From assembly GCA_947576945.1 (NCBI GenBank), contig CANPTH010000048.1:1-33247 (forward strand): a DNA stretch of 33,247 nucleotides, given 5' to 3'. Under the pieces are notes generated by a model. That model was not told the DNA's origin. It did not search any database and saw nothing but the letters and a program-made list of their open reading frames with translations. The position numbers were made by a program, and so were the translations under genes. This stretch comes from an uncultured Lachnospiraceae bacterium (GTDB lineage: Bacteria > Bacillota > Clostridia > Lachnospirales > Lachnospiraceae). This document shows positions 1 through 10,840 of the stretch, in pieces; the stretch's first letter is position 1; every line of letters starts with the position of its first letter.

Positions 1-200
1 GATTGCAGAGCCAAATTTGAGATTTGGCTCGCAGCCTTCGCAAAAAACTGCTTCGACATGGAGGTAAGGTTGAATAAATTCTTTGATGAGCAATTTATTC
101 AACCAGGAATTTGTGCCGAAGTGTCACAAATTCTGTTGATCGCAGAGCAGAATCTGAAATTCTGCTCGCGTCCTCAGCGTAAAACGCTTCGGAATGGAGG
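1..200 (+). repeat. Array of structured palindromic repeats upstream of the GH13 gene
   Basis: Four perfect hairpins follow one another: stems 8-16/22-30, 68-80/92-104 (13 bp), 107-115/125-133 and 145-153/159-167. Segments 1-64 and 138-200 are two copies of one element: both start GATYGCAGAGC, carry the 9-bp hairpin with a 5-nt loop, then a weaker 4-bp stem (31-34/48-51 and 168-171/184-187), and end in ATGGAGG. Stem bases differ between the copies but stay paired. The second copy's GGAGG (196-200) is the ribosome site of the GH13 gene; the first copy's is followed by no reading frame. The array probably continues left of the window. No promoter is evident. It could be a REP-like repeat cluster or a processing/attenuation leader. 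Confidence 0.75.
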
Positions 201-205
201 AAAAG

Positions 206-2089
206 ATGAAAGAATACTGGTTGACTTATGACAGCACGATTGGGGAATTGTATGATAATCCGGTGGGGCATGACGCGCTGGCGAGGGTGCTTTTGCAGCT
301 GGGACTGCCGGAGCGGTTCATTACCAACCGGACGGTGGCGAATCTGAAGCTGCGCACGCTGGCGAATCTGGTGTGCGGTAACGGACTGAGGAAGAAGCTG
401 ACCGGCGGGCGGTTCGGGCTGGATTTTTTCGATGCGCTGCTGGAGCTGGTGGACGGTGAGAAGGACAAACCGGCGATTCCAGCGGGGAAGATTACGCCCA
501 AATGGTGGAAAGAGGCGGTATTTTATCAGATCTATCCGCGTAGTTTCTGTGACAGCAACGGGGACGGCATCGGCGATCTGCAGGGGATCATCAGCCGGCT
601 GGATTACCTGCAGGAGCTGGGCGTGGATGCGTTGTGGCTTTCACCGATCTACGATTCGCCCAATGACGACAACGGTTATGATATCAGAGACTATGACAGG
701 ATTATGGAAGAATTTGGCACGATGGAGGATTTTGAGCGGCTCCTTGCGGAAGTGCACGGGCGGGGAATGCGGCTGATCATGGATCTGGTGGTGAACCACA
801 CTTCCGATGAGCACAGATGGTATCAGGAGGCGAAAAAGCCGGGTTCGCCGTATCGGGACTTTTATTTCTTCCGGCAGGATAACGGCAGACATACGCCGCC
901 CAACAACTGGACTTCCTTTTTCTCCGGGCCGGCCTGGAAGTATGAGGAGGCGTGTGACAGCTGGGCGCTGCACCTTTTTTCCAGAAAGCAGATGGACTTA
1001 AACTGGGACAATCCGCGGGTGCGGGAGGAAGTGACTGCAATGGTCAACCGCTGGCTGGACCGGGGCGTGGACGGCTTCCGCATGGATGTGATCAATTATA
1101 TCTCGAAAAAGGAAGGGCTGCCAGAGGGCAATGAGACCATTGGGGCTTTGATGGGGTATACAGGGATCGAGCACTATTATTACGGGCCGAAGCTGCACCA
1201 GTATCTGCGGGAGCTGCAGGAGAAGGCCTTTGCGCCGCATGGGGCATTTTCGGTGGGCGAGACGCCGGGGCTGGGCATGAAGATGTGTCAGCTGGTGACG
1301 GGAGAAGAACGCCGGGAGCTGGATATGGTGTTTTCCTTCGATCATCTGGAGACGCCGGGACATGTGCGGATGGAAGACTATGCCTATGATCTGAATTATT
1401 TCAGGGACTATATGATCGACTGGATGGAGCATTACGGCAGCAACTGCTGGATGTCCCTTTTTTACAACAACCATGACAATCCGCGTATGATCAGTAAGAT
1501 CACGCGTGATGCTTCCCGGCATACGGCGCTTGCCAGGCTGCTGGCGGTGATGCAGTTTACGCTTAAGGGGACGCCTTTTATCTACCAGGGGGATGAGATG
1601 GGGCTGGCTAACTATGGCTTTACGTCCATGGAGCAGATCACGGATGTGGAGGCCCGGGGATATTATGCCGAGCATATTAAAAAGGAGCCGGCAGAGAAGG
1701 TATTTGCCACGATCCTGGCGGGAACCAGGGAACACGCCCGGGTGATGCTGCCCTGGAATGAGAAGCTGCCGGCCTGTCACGCGGGACTGCGGCAGGAGCC
1801 GAAGGAGGCGGTGCTTTCGGCTTACAGGAAGCTGCTGCGGCTGCGGCGGGAAGAGAAGGCCTTCATCTACGGAGCGTTCCGGGTGCTTGACAGGCGCAAG
1901 GACCGCTTCGTGTATGCCAGAAAGCTGGGGAAGAGGGTTTATGTGGTGGACTGCAATCTGGGCGGGAAGCCCTGCCGGGCCTTTTCTCTGAAAGGAAAAT
2001 GGAAGCTGGTGTATGATACGGTACAGGCGGAAGAAAGAACGGTGAGGACATTGCAGGGATACGAGGCGCGTATCCTGCGCCGCGTTTGA
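206..2089 (+). CDS. GH13 alpha-glucosidase (oligo-1,6-glucosidase type) with N-terminal extension
   Basis: A 627-residue cytoplasmic glycosidase with no signal peptide, expected to hydrolyse alpha-glucosidic bonds in short malto- or isomalto-oligosaccharides. The GH13 barrel begins near residue 101 (AVFYQIYPRSF), with the calcium-loop motif DSNGDGIGDL (116-125), region I DLVVNH, nucleophile Asp294 in GFRMDVIN, acid/base Glu352 in SVGETPG and the stabilising Asp424 in NNHDNPR. These match the oligo-1,6-glucosidase/alpha-glucosidase subfamily. Residues 1-90 form a helical extension not part of the barrel. The ATG at 206 was chosen over 194 because GGAGG (196-200) lies 5 nt before it. It sits 109 bp before the cardiolipin synthase gene; a shared transcript is possible but the two are not functionally related. 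Exact linkage preference cannot be read from the sequence. Confidence 0.93.
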   Translation: MKEYWLTYDSTIGELYDNPVGHDALARVLLQLGLPERFITNRTVANLKLRTLANLVCGNGLRKKLTGGRFGLDFFDALLELVDGEKDKPAIPAGKITPKWWKEAVFYQIYPRSFCDSNGDGIGDLQGIISRLDYLQELGVDALWLSPIYDSPNDDNGYDIRDYDRIMEEFGTMEDFERLLAEVHGRGMRLIMDLVVNHTSDEHRWYQEAKKPGSPYRDFYFFRQDNGRHTPPNNWTSFFSGPAWKYEEACDSWALHLFSRKQMDLNWDNPRVREEVTAMVNRWLDRGVDGFRMDVINYISKKEGLPEGNETIGALMGYTGIEHYYYGPKLHQYLRELQEKAFAPHGAFSVGETPGLGMKMCQLVTGEERRELDMVFSFDHLETPGHVRMEDYAYDLNYFRDYMIDWMEHYGSNCWMSLFYNNHDNPRMISKITRDASRHTALARLLAVMQFTLKGTPFIYQGDEMGLANYGFTSMEQITDVEARGYYAEHIKKEPAEKVFATILAGTREHARVMLPWNEKLPACHAGLRQEPKEAVLSAYRKLLRLRREEKAFIYGAFRVLDRRKDRFVYARKLGKRVYVVDCNLGGKPCRAFSLKGKWKLVYDTVQAEERTVRTLQGYEARILRRV

Positions 2090-2165
2090 GGGCGGCAGGT
2101 GCAGAAGCGCAGAACAGATGTCGTTGTTTGAGGGCTCCAGGTGTAAAGCACAGGCCGGATGTCAT
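2085..2165 (+). repeat. Degenerate 42-bp tandem duplication across a stop codon
   Basis: Two adjacent similar segments begin TTTGAGGGC at 2085 and 2127 and end near GATGTC at about 2122 and 2163. They differ by a few substitutions and one 1-nt gap. The first copy contains the stop codon of the GH13 gene, so the duplication covers the end of that gene and the spacer. No function is evident. Confidence 0.55.
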
Positions 2166-2198
2166 CATGACGGGATAAGATACGAAAGAAGGAGTAAC

Positions 2199-3776
2199 AT
2201 GTCGATTGATTATAAGAACAAAGGACTGACCCTGTTGAAAAAGGGACAAAGCGGGATCATCCACGCGGTGTTCAGCCGTTTCGGGTTGATCTTACTGATG
2301 CTTGTGGCACAGGTTTTGATCCTGTTCAGTATTTTTCAGTGGTTTCAGGCGATGATTCCCCATATTTTCGGCGGCACGGTGGTATTGACTTCCGTGATCG
2401 TGGTCTATCTGCTGAACAACCGGATCAATCCCACGGCCAAGATCACATGGCTGATCGTGATCCTGATTCTGCCGGTGTTCGGCGTGCTGCTGTTCGTTTA
2501 TACGCAGAGTGACTTAGGACACCGGGTCTTGAAGGAGTGGACAGGCAAGGTGATCTCGGACACGAAGACATGCATCCGGCAGGATGAGTCTGTGGCGGCG
2601 CGTCTGAAGAAGGAGAACGGCGGCGTGGCGGCGCTGGCCCATTATATTGGCCGAAGCGGCTGCCATCCGGTATATGATAAGACTGCGGTCACATACTTCC
2701 CCCTGGGTGAGGATAAGTTTGATGCAATGCTGCGGGAACTGGAAGCGGCGAAGCATTTTATCTTTATGGAATACTTTATTGTGGGGGAGGGGCTGATGTG
2801 GGGCAGGGTGCTTGAAATCCTGGCGCGGAAAGCGGCACAGGGCGTGGATGTGCGCGTGATGTATGACGGCACCTGCGAGTTTGCGCTGTTGCCCCATGAC
2901 TATCCGAAACGTCTGCGCAGGCTGGGGATCCAGTGCAGAACCTTTGCGCCGGTCTCGCCTTTTGTCTCCACGCACTATAATTACCGTGATCATCGGAAGA
3001 TACTCGTGATCGACGGGCAGACGGCTTTTAACGGCGGCGTCAATCTCTCGGACGAATATATCAACCAGAAGGTGAAATTCGGACACTGGAAGGATACTGC
3101 AGTCATGCTGAAAGGGGAGGCGGTGAAGAGCTTTACCCTGATGTTTCTGCAGATGTGGATGGTGGACGGCGGACAGGCTGAGTTTGAGAAGTTTCTGGCA
3201 TATCCCGTCGTGCCGGCGCCGGAAGCGAAGGGATACGCGATTCCTTACGGCGACCGGCCGCTGGACGAAGACCAGCTGGGAGAACGGGTGTATATGGACA
3301 TCCTGAACCGGGCGCTTAAGTATGTGCATATCATGACGCCTTATCTGATCCTGGACGGGGAGATGGAGACGGCGCTTAAGTTCGCGGCGGAGAGAGGCGT
3401 GGAGGTGGCGGTGCTTTTGCCGGGGATTCCCGATAAGCGGATTCCCTATGCGCTGGCCAAGACCCACTATGCGTCTCTGCTTGAGTCGGGCGTGAAGATC
3501 TTCGAGTATACGCCGGGATTCGTCCATGCGAAGGTGTTTGTCAGCGACGACAGGGAAGCGGTGGTGGGCACCATCAATCTGGATTACCGCAGTCTCTACC
3601 ATCATTTTGAGTGCGCCACTTATATGTACGGTACGGACTGTATCCCGCAGATCGAGACGGATTTTCAGGCCACGCTGACGAAATGCAGGCAGGTGACGAA
3701 GGAGACGGTGCGGCACGAAAAGTGGACGATGAAACTGTTGGGAAGCCTGATGAAGGTGGCGGCTCCGCTGCTGTAA
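2199..3776 (+). CDS. cls: Cardiolipin synthase (phospholipase D family)
   Basis: A 525-residue membrane enzyme joining two phosphatidylglycerol molecules into cardiolipin and glycerol. About three hydrophobic segments occupy residues 25-103. Two HKD catalytic motifs follow: His265/Lys267 in YRDHRKILVIDG with a downstream GGVN, and His443/Lys445 in FVHAKVFVSDD followed by GTINLDYRS. Both are complete, as in active bacterial Cls enzymes, and the length is usual. The start at 2199 is preceded by AAGAAGGAG with 4-5 nt spacing; an in-frame ATG at 2118 lies in the upstream repeat and has no ribosome site. The gene follows a glycosidase gene and precedes a sugar regulator, so its position gives no clue to regulation. 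No terminator is visible after it. Confidence 0.93.
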   Translation: MSIDYKNKGLTLLKKGQSGIIHAVFSRFGLILLMLVAQVLILFSIFQWFQAMIPHIFGGTVVLTSVIVVYLLNNRINPTAKITWLIVILILPVFGVLLFVYTQSDLGHRVLKEWTGKVISDTKTCIRQDESVAARLKKENGGVAALAHYIGRSGCHPVYDKTAVTYFPLGEDKFDAMLRELEAAKHFIFMEYFIVGEGLMWGRVLEILARKAAQGVDVRVMYDGTCEFALLPHDYPKRLRRLGIQCRTFAPVSPFVSTHYNYRDHRKILVIDGQTAFNGGVNLSDEYINQKVKFGHWKDTAVMLKGEAVKSFTLMFLQMWMVDGGQAEFEKFLAYPVVPAPEAKGYAIPYGDRPLDEDQLGERVYMDILNRALKYVHIMTPYLILDGEMETALKFAAERGVEVAVLLPGIPDKRIPYALAKTHYASLLESGVKIFEYTPGFVHAKVFVSDDREAVVGTINLDYRSLYHHFECATYMYGTDCIPQIETDFQATLTKCRQVTKETVRHEKWTMKLLGSLMKVAAPLL

Positions 3777-3848
3777 TCCCAGGCTTATGCGGCGCGTCGG
3801 ATAAATCCGCTGCCCGGCATAACGGTATAGCAAAGGAGTATAAATTTT

Positions 3849-4712
3849 ATGATCCTGGAGAAGTTAAAGGAGCAGGCTCATTTTACAAATCATGAAAAAG
3901 AAGTTGCCGGATATATTCTGGAACATCTGGACAGGATTCCGGAAATGTCAAGCGGGGAACTGGCAAACGCTTCTTTTACCAGCAAGGCTACGGTGGTTCG
4001 TTTGAGCCAGAAGCTGGGCCTTGCCGGTTATCAGGAGTTCCGGCTCAGACTGGTGGAGGAGATCCATCAGAAAAACCGGCTTTCCCGGATGCTGGAGGGA
4101 GAACCCATCACGGATCAAAGCGCTTATGCGGATATTATCCGTACGCTTCCGATCCTGTATGACAAGGCGGTGACCAACACACGGCTTGCCTTTGACAAAA
4201 ATGTGATGAACCGGATCAACAATGTGATACAGAGGGCGGAGTGTATCGACATCTACGGTACGGGTATCAGCTACATAGTGGCGCAGGCGGCAGTGTTTAA
4301 GTTCGCCACGCTTGGGCTGGAATGTTCGGCCTATGAAAGCATTAACGCCCATTATCTGGCGGCGAGGAAGCATAAGAAAACCATTGCCTTCCTGATCAGC
4401 TTTACGGGAGCGAACCGGACCGTAATCCAGATGGCGAAATATCTTCGGGAAGCGACCAACAATTATGTGGTAGGACTGATGGGACCGCATGATCAGGTGA
4501 TACGCAGATGGTGTCATGAGATCGTGGAGATTCCCAACCGGGATTCGCTTCTCAGTCTGGATGTGATCACGTCCTTTTCCGCGGTTAATTATGTACTGGA
4601 TATTTTCTTTGCCCTGCTTCTTGCGGGACGATATGAAGAGCATGCGAAATCCTCTCTGGAAATGCTGGCGCATGGGGATCTGCTGCTGGATAAGACAGAA
4701 GAAGACGCTTGA
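3849..4712 (+). CDS. RpiR/MurR-family transcriptional regulator (HTH + SIS)
   Basis: A 287-residue regulator. Residues 1-75 form the RpiR helix-turn-helix (EVAGYILEH ... KATVVRLSQKLGLAGYQEFR) and about residues 105-240 form a SIS sugar-phosphate-binding domain (IDIYGTGISYIVAQ, AFLISFTGANRTVI). Such proteins sense phosphosugars and repress or activate nearby catabolic genes. AAGGAG at 3833-3838 lies 10 nt before the ATG. It stands just upstream of the beta-glucoside PTS and 6-phospho-beta-glucosidase genes, separated by a terminator and a promoter with a 35-bp palindromic operator, so it most likely controls that operon with a phosphorylated beta-glucoside as signal. Many firmicute bgl operons use LicT-type antiterminators instead; no antiterminator gene or RAT-like leader was noticed here. 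Confidence 0.9.
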   Translation: MILEKLKEQAHFTNHEKEVAGYILEHLDRIPEMSSGELANASFTSKATVVRLSQKLGLAGYQEFRLRLVEEIHQKNRLSRMLEGEPITDQSAYADIIRTLPILYDKAVTNTRLAFDKNVMNRINNVIQRAECIDIYGTGISYIVAQAAVFKFATLGLECSAYESINAHYLAARKHKKTIAFLISFTGANRTVIQMAKYLREATNNYVVGLMGPHDQVIRRWCHEIVEIPNRDSLLSLDVITSFSAVNYVLDIFFALLLAGRYEEHAKSSLEMLAHGDLLLDKTEEDA

Positions 4713-4735
4713 GATGTTAAAACGGACAGACCTTT

Positions 4736-4769
4736 GGACCTTTGTTACAGAAACGAAGGTCCTTTTTTT
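4736..4769 (+). terminator. Rho-independent terminator after the rpiR gene
   Basis: A 9-bp stem GGACCTTTG/CGAAGGTCC (4736-4744 and 4754-4762, one G-C/C-G closing step included) with a 9-nt loop is followed directly by seven T residues. It separates the regulator transcript from the PTS operon. Confidence 0.88.
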
Positions 4770-4808
4770 GCCAATTCTGAAACGATGAAACTATCCGGCG
4801 TTCTTTTA

Positions 4809-4837
4809 TTGCCGGAAAAAGAGTCCCGTGCTATATT
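4809..4837 (+). promoter_or_regulatory. Sigma-A promoter of the PTS/GH1 operon
   Basis: TTGCCG (4809-4814) and TATATT (4832-4837) are separated by exactly 17 bp. The predicted start is near 4844, just before the palindromic operator at 4850-4884. Confidence 0.6.
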
Positions 4838-4849
4838 CAGCTTAACAAC

Positions 4850-4884
4850 TATAGTAAACGAAATTTCTAATGTCGTTAACTATA
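4850..4884. promoter_or_regulatory. Large palindromic operator, probably for the RpiR regulator
   Basis: Arm TATAGTAAACGAAATT (4850-4865) is matched by the inverted arm at 4869-4884 with 14 of 16 positions complementary and a 3-nt centre. It lies immediately downstream of the predicted transcription start, a position suited to repression. Assignment to the adjacent RpiR protein is inferred from proximity. Confidence 0.6.
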
Positions 4885-4903
4885 AAAAAGAAACGGAAAA
4901 TAA

Positions 4904-8272
<3,369 letters not shown>

Positions 8273-8274
8273 TA

Positions 8275-8304
8275 TTCCAATGGAGCGGATAAAAGTGGTA
8301 GAAT
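8275..8304 (+). promoter_or_regulatory. Extended -10 promoter before the gntR gene
   Basis: TAGAAT (8299-8304) is preceded by TGG (8296-8298), an extended -10, and by a weak -35 TTCCAA (8275-8280) at 18 bp. It would start the regulator transcript near 8311. Confidence 0.4.
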
Positions 8305-8358
8305 AAAGATAAGACTGTAACAGGACAGAGGAAAATATGACGGGAGGACGGGCTGTTA

Positions 8359-9069
8359 ATGTACGGTGCGGATGAAATGAGCAGGAAACCTTTAGGGGCC
8401 AGGATCGAAGACGAACTGATGAAATATATTCTGCAGGAGCCGGTGGAGCCAGGGCAGAAGATCCCCAATGAATTTGAGCTGGCGGAGCGGTTCGGAGTGG
8501 GCCGAAGCACCATCCGGGAGGCGGTGAAGGGACTGGTATCCCGAGGCATTCTGGAGGTCCGCAGGGGTTCCGGCACGTATGTGATCAATACGAGTTCTTT
8601 TGAGGTGGATCCGTTGGGATTCGGTAAGATTGAGGACAAGTATAAGCTGGCGCTGGATCTGTTCGAGGTGCGGCTGATGATCGAGCCGGAGATTGCCGCG
8701 CTGGCCTGCAGGAATGCGTCGGCGGAGGAATTGAGGACGCTCAAAAGGCTGTGCGACGAGACGGAACAGCTGTACCGAAGCAGCCGCAATCATATCAGTA
8801 AGGACATTGAGTTCCACACCTGCATTGCCCGCTGCAGCAAAAATCAGGTGGTGGAGACGTTGATCCCGGTCATCAACACGGCGGTCTATACGTTTGCCAA
8901 CCTGACCCATCATATGCTGATGGAGGAAACAATCAAGACCCACCGGGCGGTTACGGACGCCGTGCTGAAACGGGATTCGGTGGGCGCCCGATGTGCCATG
9001 ATGATGCATCTGACGTATAACCGGCAGGCGATCATGAAGATTCTCGAGGAGCGGGAAAAAGAAGGGTGA
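8359..9069 (+). CDS. GntR-family regulator, FadR (FCD) subfamily
   Basis: A 236-residue regulator: N-terminal winged helix (about 12-80; NEFELAERFGVGRSTIREAVKGL, then the wing RRGSGTYV) and a C-terminal all-helical FCD ligand domain (about 95-225; FEVRLMIEPEIAALA, then the histidines FHTCIA and THRAV typical of the metal/carboxylate-binding FCD pocket). FCD regulators commonly sense sugar acids. GGAGG (8343-8347) lies 11 nt before the ATG at 8359; an in-frame ATG at 8377 is an alternative. It precedes the GntP/KDPG operon and three copies of a palindrome in between, so it is probably the repressor of that operon with gluconate or a pathway intermediate as inducer. Confidence 0.9.
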   Translation: MYGADEMSRKPLGARIEDELMKYILQEPVEPGQKIPNEFELAERFGVGRSTIREAVKGLVSRGILEVRRGSGTYVINTSSFEVDPLGFGKIEDKYKLALDLFEVRLMIEPEIAALACRNASAEELRTLKRLCDETEQLYRSSRNHISKDIEFHTCIARCSKNQVVETLIPVINTAVYTFANLTHHMLMEETIKTHRAVTDAVLKRDSVGARCAMMMHLTYNRQAIMKILEEREKEG

Positions 9070-9076
9070 GAGAAAT

Positions 9077-9087
9077 ACATCAGATGT
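9077..9087. promoter_or_regulatory. Palindromic operator copy 1 (ACATCAGATGT)
   Basis: Perfect 11-bp palindrome around a central A, 7 bp after the gntR stop codon. The same motif recurs at 9205-9215 and, with one change, at 9265-9275. It is the likely binding site of the FCD GntR protein. Confidence 0.6.
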
Positions 9088-9202
9088 TTGCAAACGTATA
9101 ACAGACGACTGAAAAAATACAATAGCTATAATACACAAAATATGGTGGGGAAAATTGTGGATTCTCCATCATTTTTTGTGCAAAAAGTAGAAGTGAAAAT
9201 AA

Positions 9203-9217
9203 ATACATCAGATGTAT
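9203..9217. promoter_or_regulatory. Palindromic operator copy 2, overlapping the gntP -35
   Basis: Perfect 15-bp palindrome ATACATCAGATGTAT. Its last base is the first base of the TTGAAT -35 hexamer at 9217-9222, so a bound regulator would block polymerase. Confidence 0.65.
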
Positions 9218-9245
9218 TGAATGAAAAATACGGTGATTATATAAT
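9217..9245 (+). promoter_or_regulatory. Sigma-A promoter of the gntP-kdgK operon
   Basis: TTGAAT (9217-9222) and TATAAT (9240-9245) with a 17-bp spacer. It is flanked by operator copies 2 and 3. A second AT-rich TATAAT at 9127-9132 lacks a good -35. A GTTTGCAAAC palindrome at 9086-9095, followed by CG, resembles a LacI/CcpA-type half site but does not fit the cre consensus exactly. Confidence 0.7.
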
Positions 9246-9264
9246 TTAACCACAATAACATAAG

Positions 9265-9275
9265 ACGTCAGATGT
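9265..9275. promoter_or_regulatory. Palindromic operator copy 3 (ACGTCAGATGT)
   Basis: One mismatch from copies 1 and 2. It lies about 13-23 bp downstream of the predicted start from the 9217 promoter, so with copy 2 it brackets the promoter. Confidence 0.5.
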
Positions 9276-9333
9276 TAAAGGATAGTGGAGTGTATTAATT
9301 CAATCATAACGGTAAAACAGGAGGGTTCAAATA

Positions 9334-10692
9334 ATGGCTGGTGAAGCAATGGCTTTAAATCCGACCAGATTGGTGATAGCGGCAATTCTGGGGCTTGCGG
9401 TATTACTTTTGTTGATCATTAAATTTAAGGTACAGGCGATGGTTTCCATATTGGTGGGAGCGATCGTGATCGGACTTGGGGCGGGGATGCCTTTCGAGAA
9501 TATTGTGACGGCGGTAAATGACGGTATCGGGAACACGTTAAAAGGAATTGCGCTGCTGGTAGGGCTGGGATCCATGTTCGGAGCGATCCTGGAGGCCTCG
9601 GGAGGAGCGCAGACACTGGCGGTCAGTATGGTTCGGTGGTTCGGCGATAAGAAAGCGGCCTGGGCGCTGGGCATTACAGGTCTGGTCATCGCCATGCCGG
9701 TATTTTTCGACGCCGGATTGATCATTCTGATCCCGCTGGCATTCTCGCTGGCGAAACGGACGAAACGCTCTTCCCTTTTTTATGCGATTCCGCTTTTGGC
9801 AGGCCTGGCAGTGGGCCATGCGTTTATCCCGCCTACGCCGGGACCGGTGCTGGTGGCTACCATGCTGAATGTGGAGCTGGGCTGGGTCATTATGGTAGGT
9901 GTGTTGTGCGGTATCGTGGCAATGGTGGTAGCGGGGCCTGTGTGGGGTTCCATCTGCGGCAATAAATACATGGTTCCGGTGCCGGAGCATGTGGCGAACC
10001 AGGCGGATTTCGATGAGTCGAAGCTGCCGAAGTTCTGGACGATCGTAGGGATCATCCTGATTCCGCTGGTATTGATCATTCTGGATTCCGTAGCGGGGGT
10101 TGTGCCGGCGCTGAGCGGTCTGGCGCCGATCTTCGGTTTCCTGGGAGAGCCTTTTGTGGCGCTGCTGATTGCAACGATCGCGGCGATGCTGATTCTTGGA
10201 TTAAAACATGGTTATAAGATGGATGAGTTGGAAAAGATCATGACAAAGTCGCTGGAGCCTACGGGGCTGATCCTGCTGGTAACGGCCTGCGGCGGTGTGC
10301 TGCGGTATATGCTGCAGTATTCCGGTTTGGGTGATCTGATCGGCAATGCGGTGTCTTCGGCGAATCTGCCGATCGTGGTGGTGGCGTTTATCGTGGCGGC
10401 GTTAGTCAGGATCTGTGTAGGTTCCGCGACGGTGGCCATGACGATGGCAGCAGGCATCATCGCGGCGATGCCGGGGATCGCAGATCTGTCACCTCTGTAT
10501 CTGGCCTGCACGACGGCGGCGGTGGCCGGTGGTGCGACGGTGTGTTCACATTTCAATGACTCCGGATTCTGGCTGGTAAAGTCACTGGTGGGAATGGATG
10601 AAAAGACGACCCTTAAGACATGGACGATCATGGAGACGCTAGTAGGCGGAACCGGGTTTGTGGTGGCGCTTGTTGTTTCGTTCTTTGCATAA
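9334..10692 (+). CDS. gntP: Gluconate/sugar-acid permease, GntP family
   Basis: A 452-residue polytopic membrane protein, hydrophobic from end to end (about 12-14 segments), importing gluconate or a related aldonate with protons. Family features visible: IKFKVQAMVSILVGAIVIGLG near residues 29-48, the GLGSMFGAILEASGGAQTL region, PVFFDAGLIIL, the glycine/proline-rich HAFIPPTPGPV, and the C-terminal HFNDSGFWLVK. Length is normal for GntP. AGGAGG (about 9320-9325) precedes the ATG. It is the first gene of an operon with a dehydratase, KDPG aldolase and KDG kinase, which makes a C6 sugar acid the likely substrate; GntP relatives also carry other hydroxy acids, so the exact ligand is open. Confidence 0.93.
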   Translation: MAGEAMALNPTRLVIAAILGLAVLLLLIIKFKVQAMVSILVGAIVIGLGAGMPFENIVTAVNDGIGNTLKGIALLVGLGSMFGAILEASGGAQTLAVSMVRWFGDKKAAWALGITGLVIAMPVFFDAGLIILIPLAFSLAKRTKRSSLFYAIPLLAGLAVGHAFIPPTPGPVLVATMLNVELGWVIMVGVLCGIVAMVVAGPVWGSICGNKYMVPVPEHVANQADFDESKLPKFWTIVGIILIPLVLIILDSVAGVVPALSGLAPIFGFLGEPFVALLIATIAAMLILGLKHGYKMDELEKIMTKSLEPTGLILLVTACGGVLRYMLQYSGLGDLIGNAVSSANLPIVVVAFIVAALVRICVGSATVAMTMAAGIIAAMPGIADLSPLYLACTTAAVAGGATVCSHFNDSGFWLVKSLVGMDEKTTLKTWTIMETLVGGTGFVVALVVSFFA

Positions 10693-10782
10693 CGTGAAGA
10701 GATTTTCTAAGGCATCTTTAGAACGCTGCCTGAGAAAATCTAAAACTTCACGTTGGAGAATGCCTGAAATACGGCATTCTCC
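10691..10782 (+). repeat. Two stacked hairpins between gntP and the dehydratase gene
   Basis: A long stem-loop joins 10691-10699 with 10746-10754, 10700-10708 with 10733-10741, and 10710-10714 with 10727-10731. It is followed without a gap by a perfect 10-bp hairpin 10755-10764/10773-10782. No T-run follows, so it is not a standard terminator. It could stabilise or partially attenuate the operon transcript. Its layout (hairpin with a CTGAAAT-like loop, then CATGGA) resembles the array at 1-200. Confidence 0.7.
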
Positions 10783-10840
10783 GCATGGAATTAAATAAAG
10801 GTAAAAGCTGACAGAGGAATGGGAAAGGAGAAGAAGGGGT

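Noticed and set aside
1..200. CRISPR array
   Set aside because: Repeats are palindromic, only two alike, with no regular spacers and no cas genes.
998..1780. 260-codon open frame on the - strand inside the GH13 gene
   Set aside because: Antisense of a clear catalytic barrel; rich in His, Arg and Pro as expected from the reverse of GC-rich codons; no ribosome site.
2514..3833. 439-codon open frame on the - strand across the cardiolipin synthase gene
   Set aside because: Reverse shadow of the two HKD motifs region; no family motif, His/Arg-rich composition.
9086..9102. CcpA cre site
   Set aside because: TTGCAAACGTATAAC matches most of the consensus but fails at the final CA positions; kept only as a remark.
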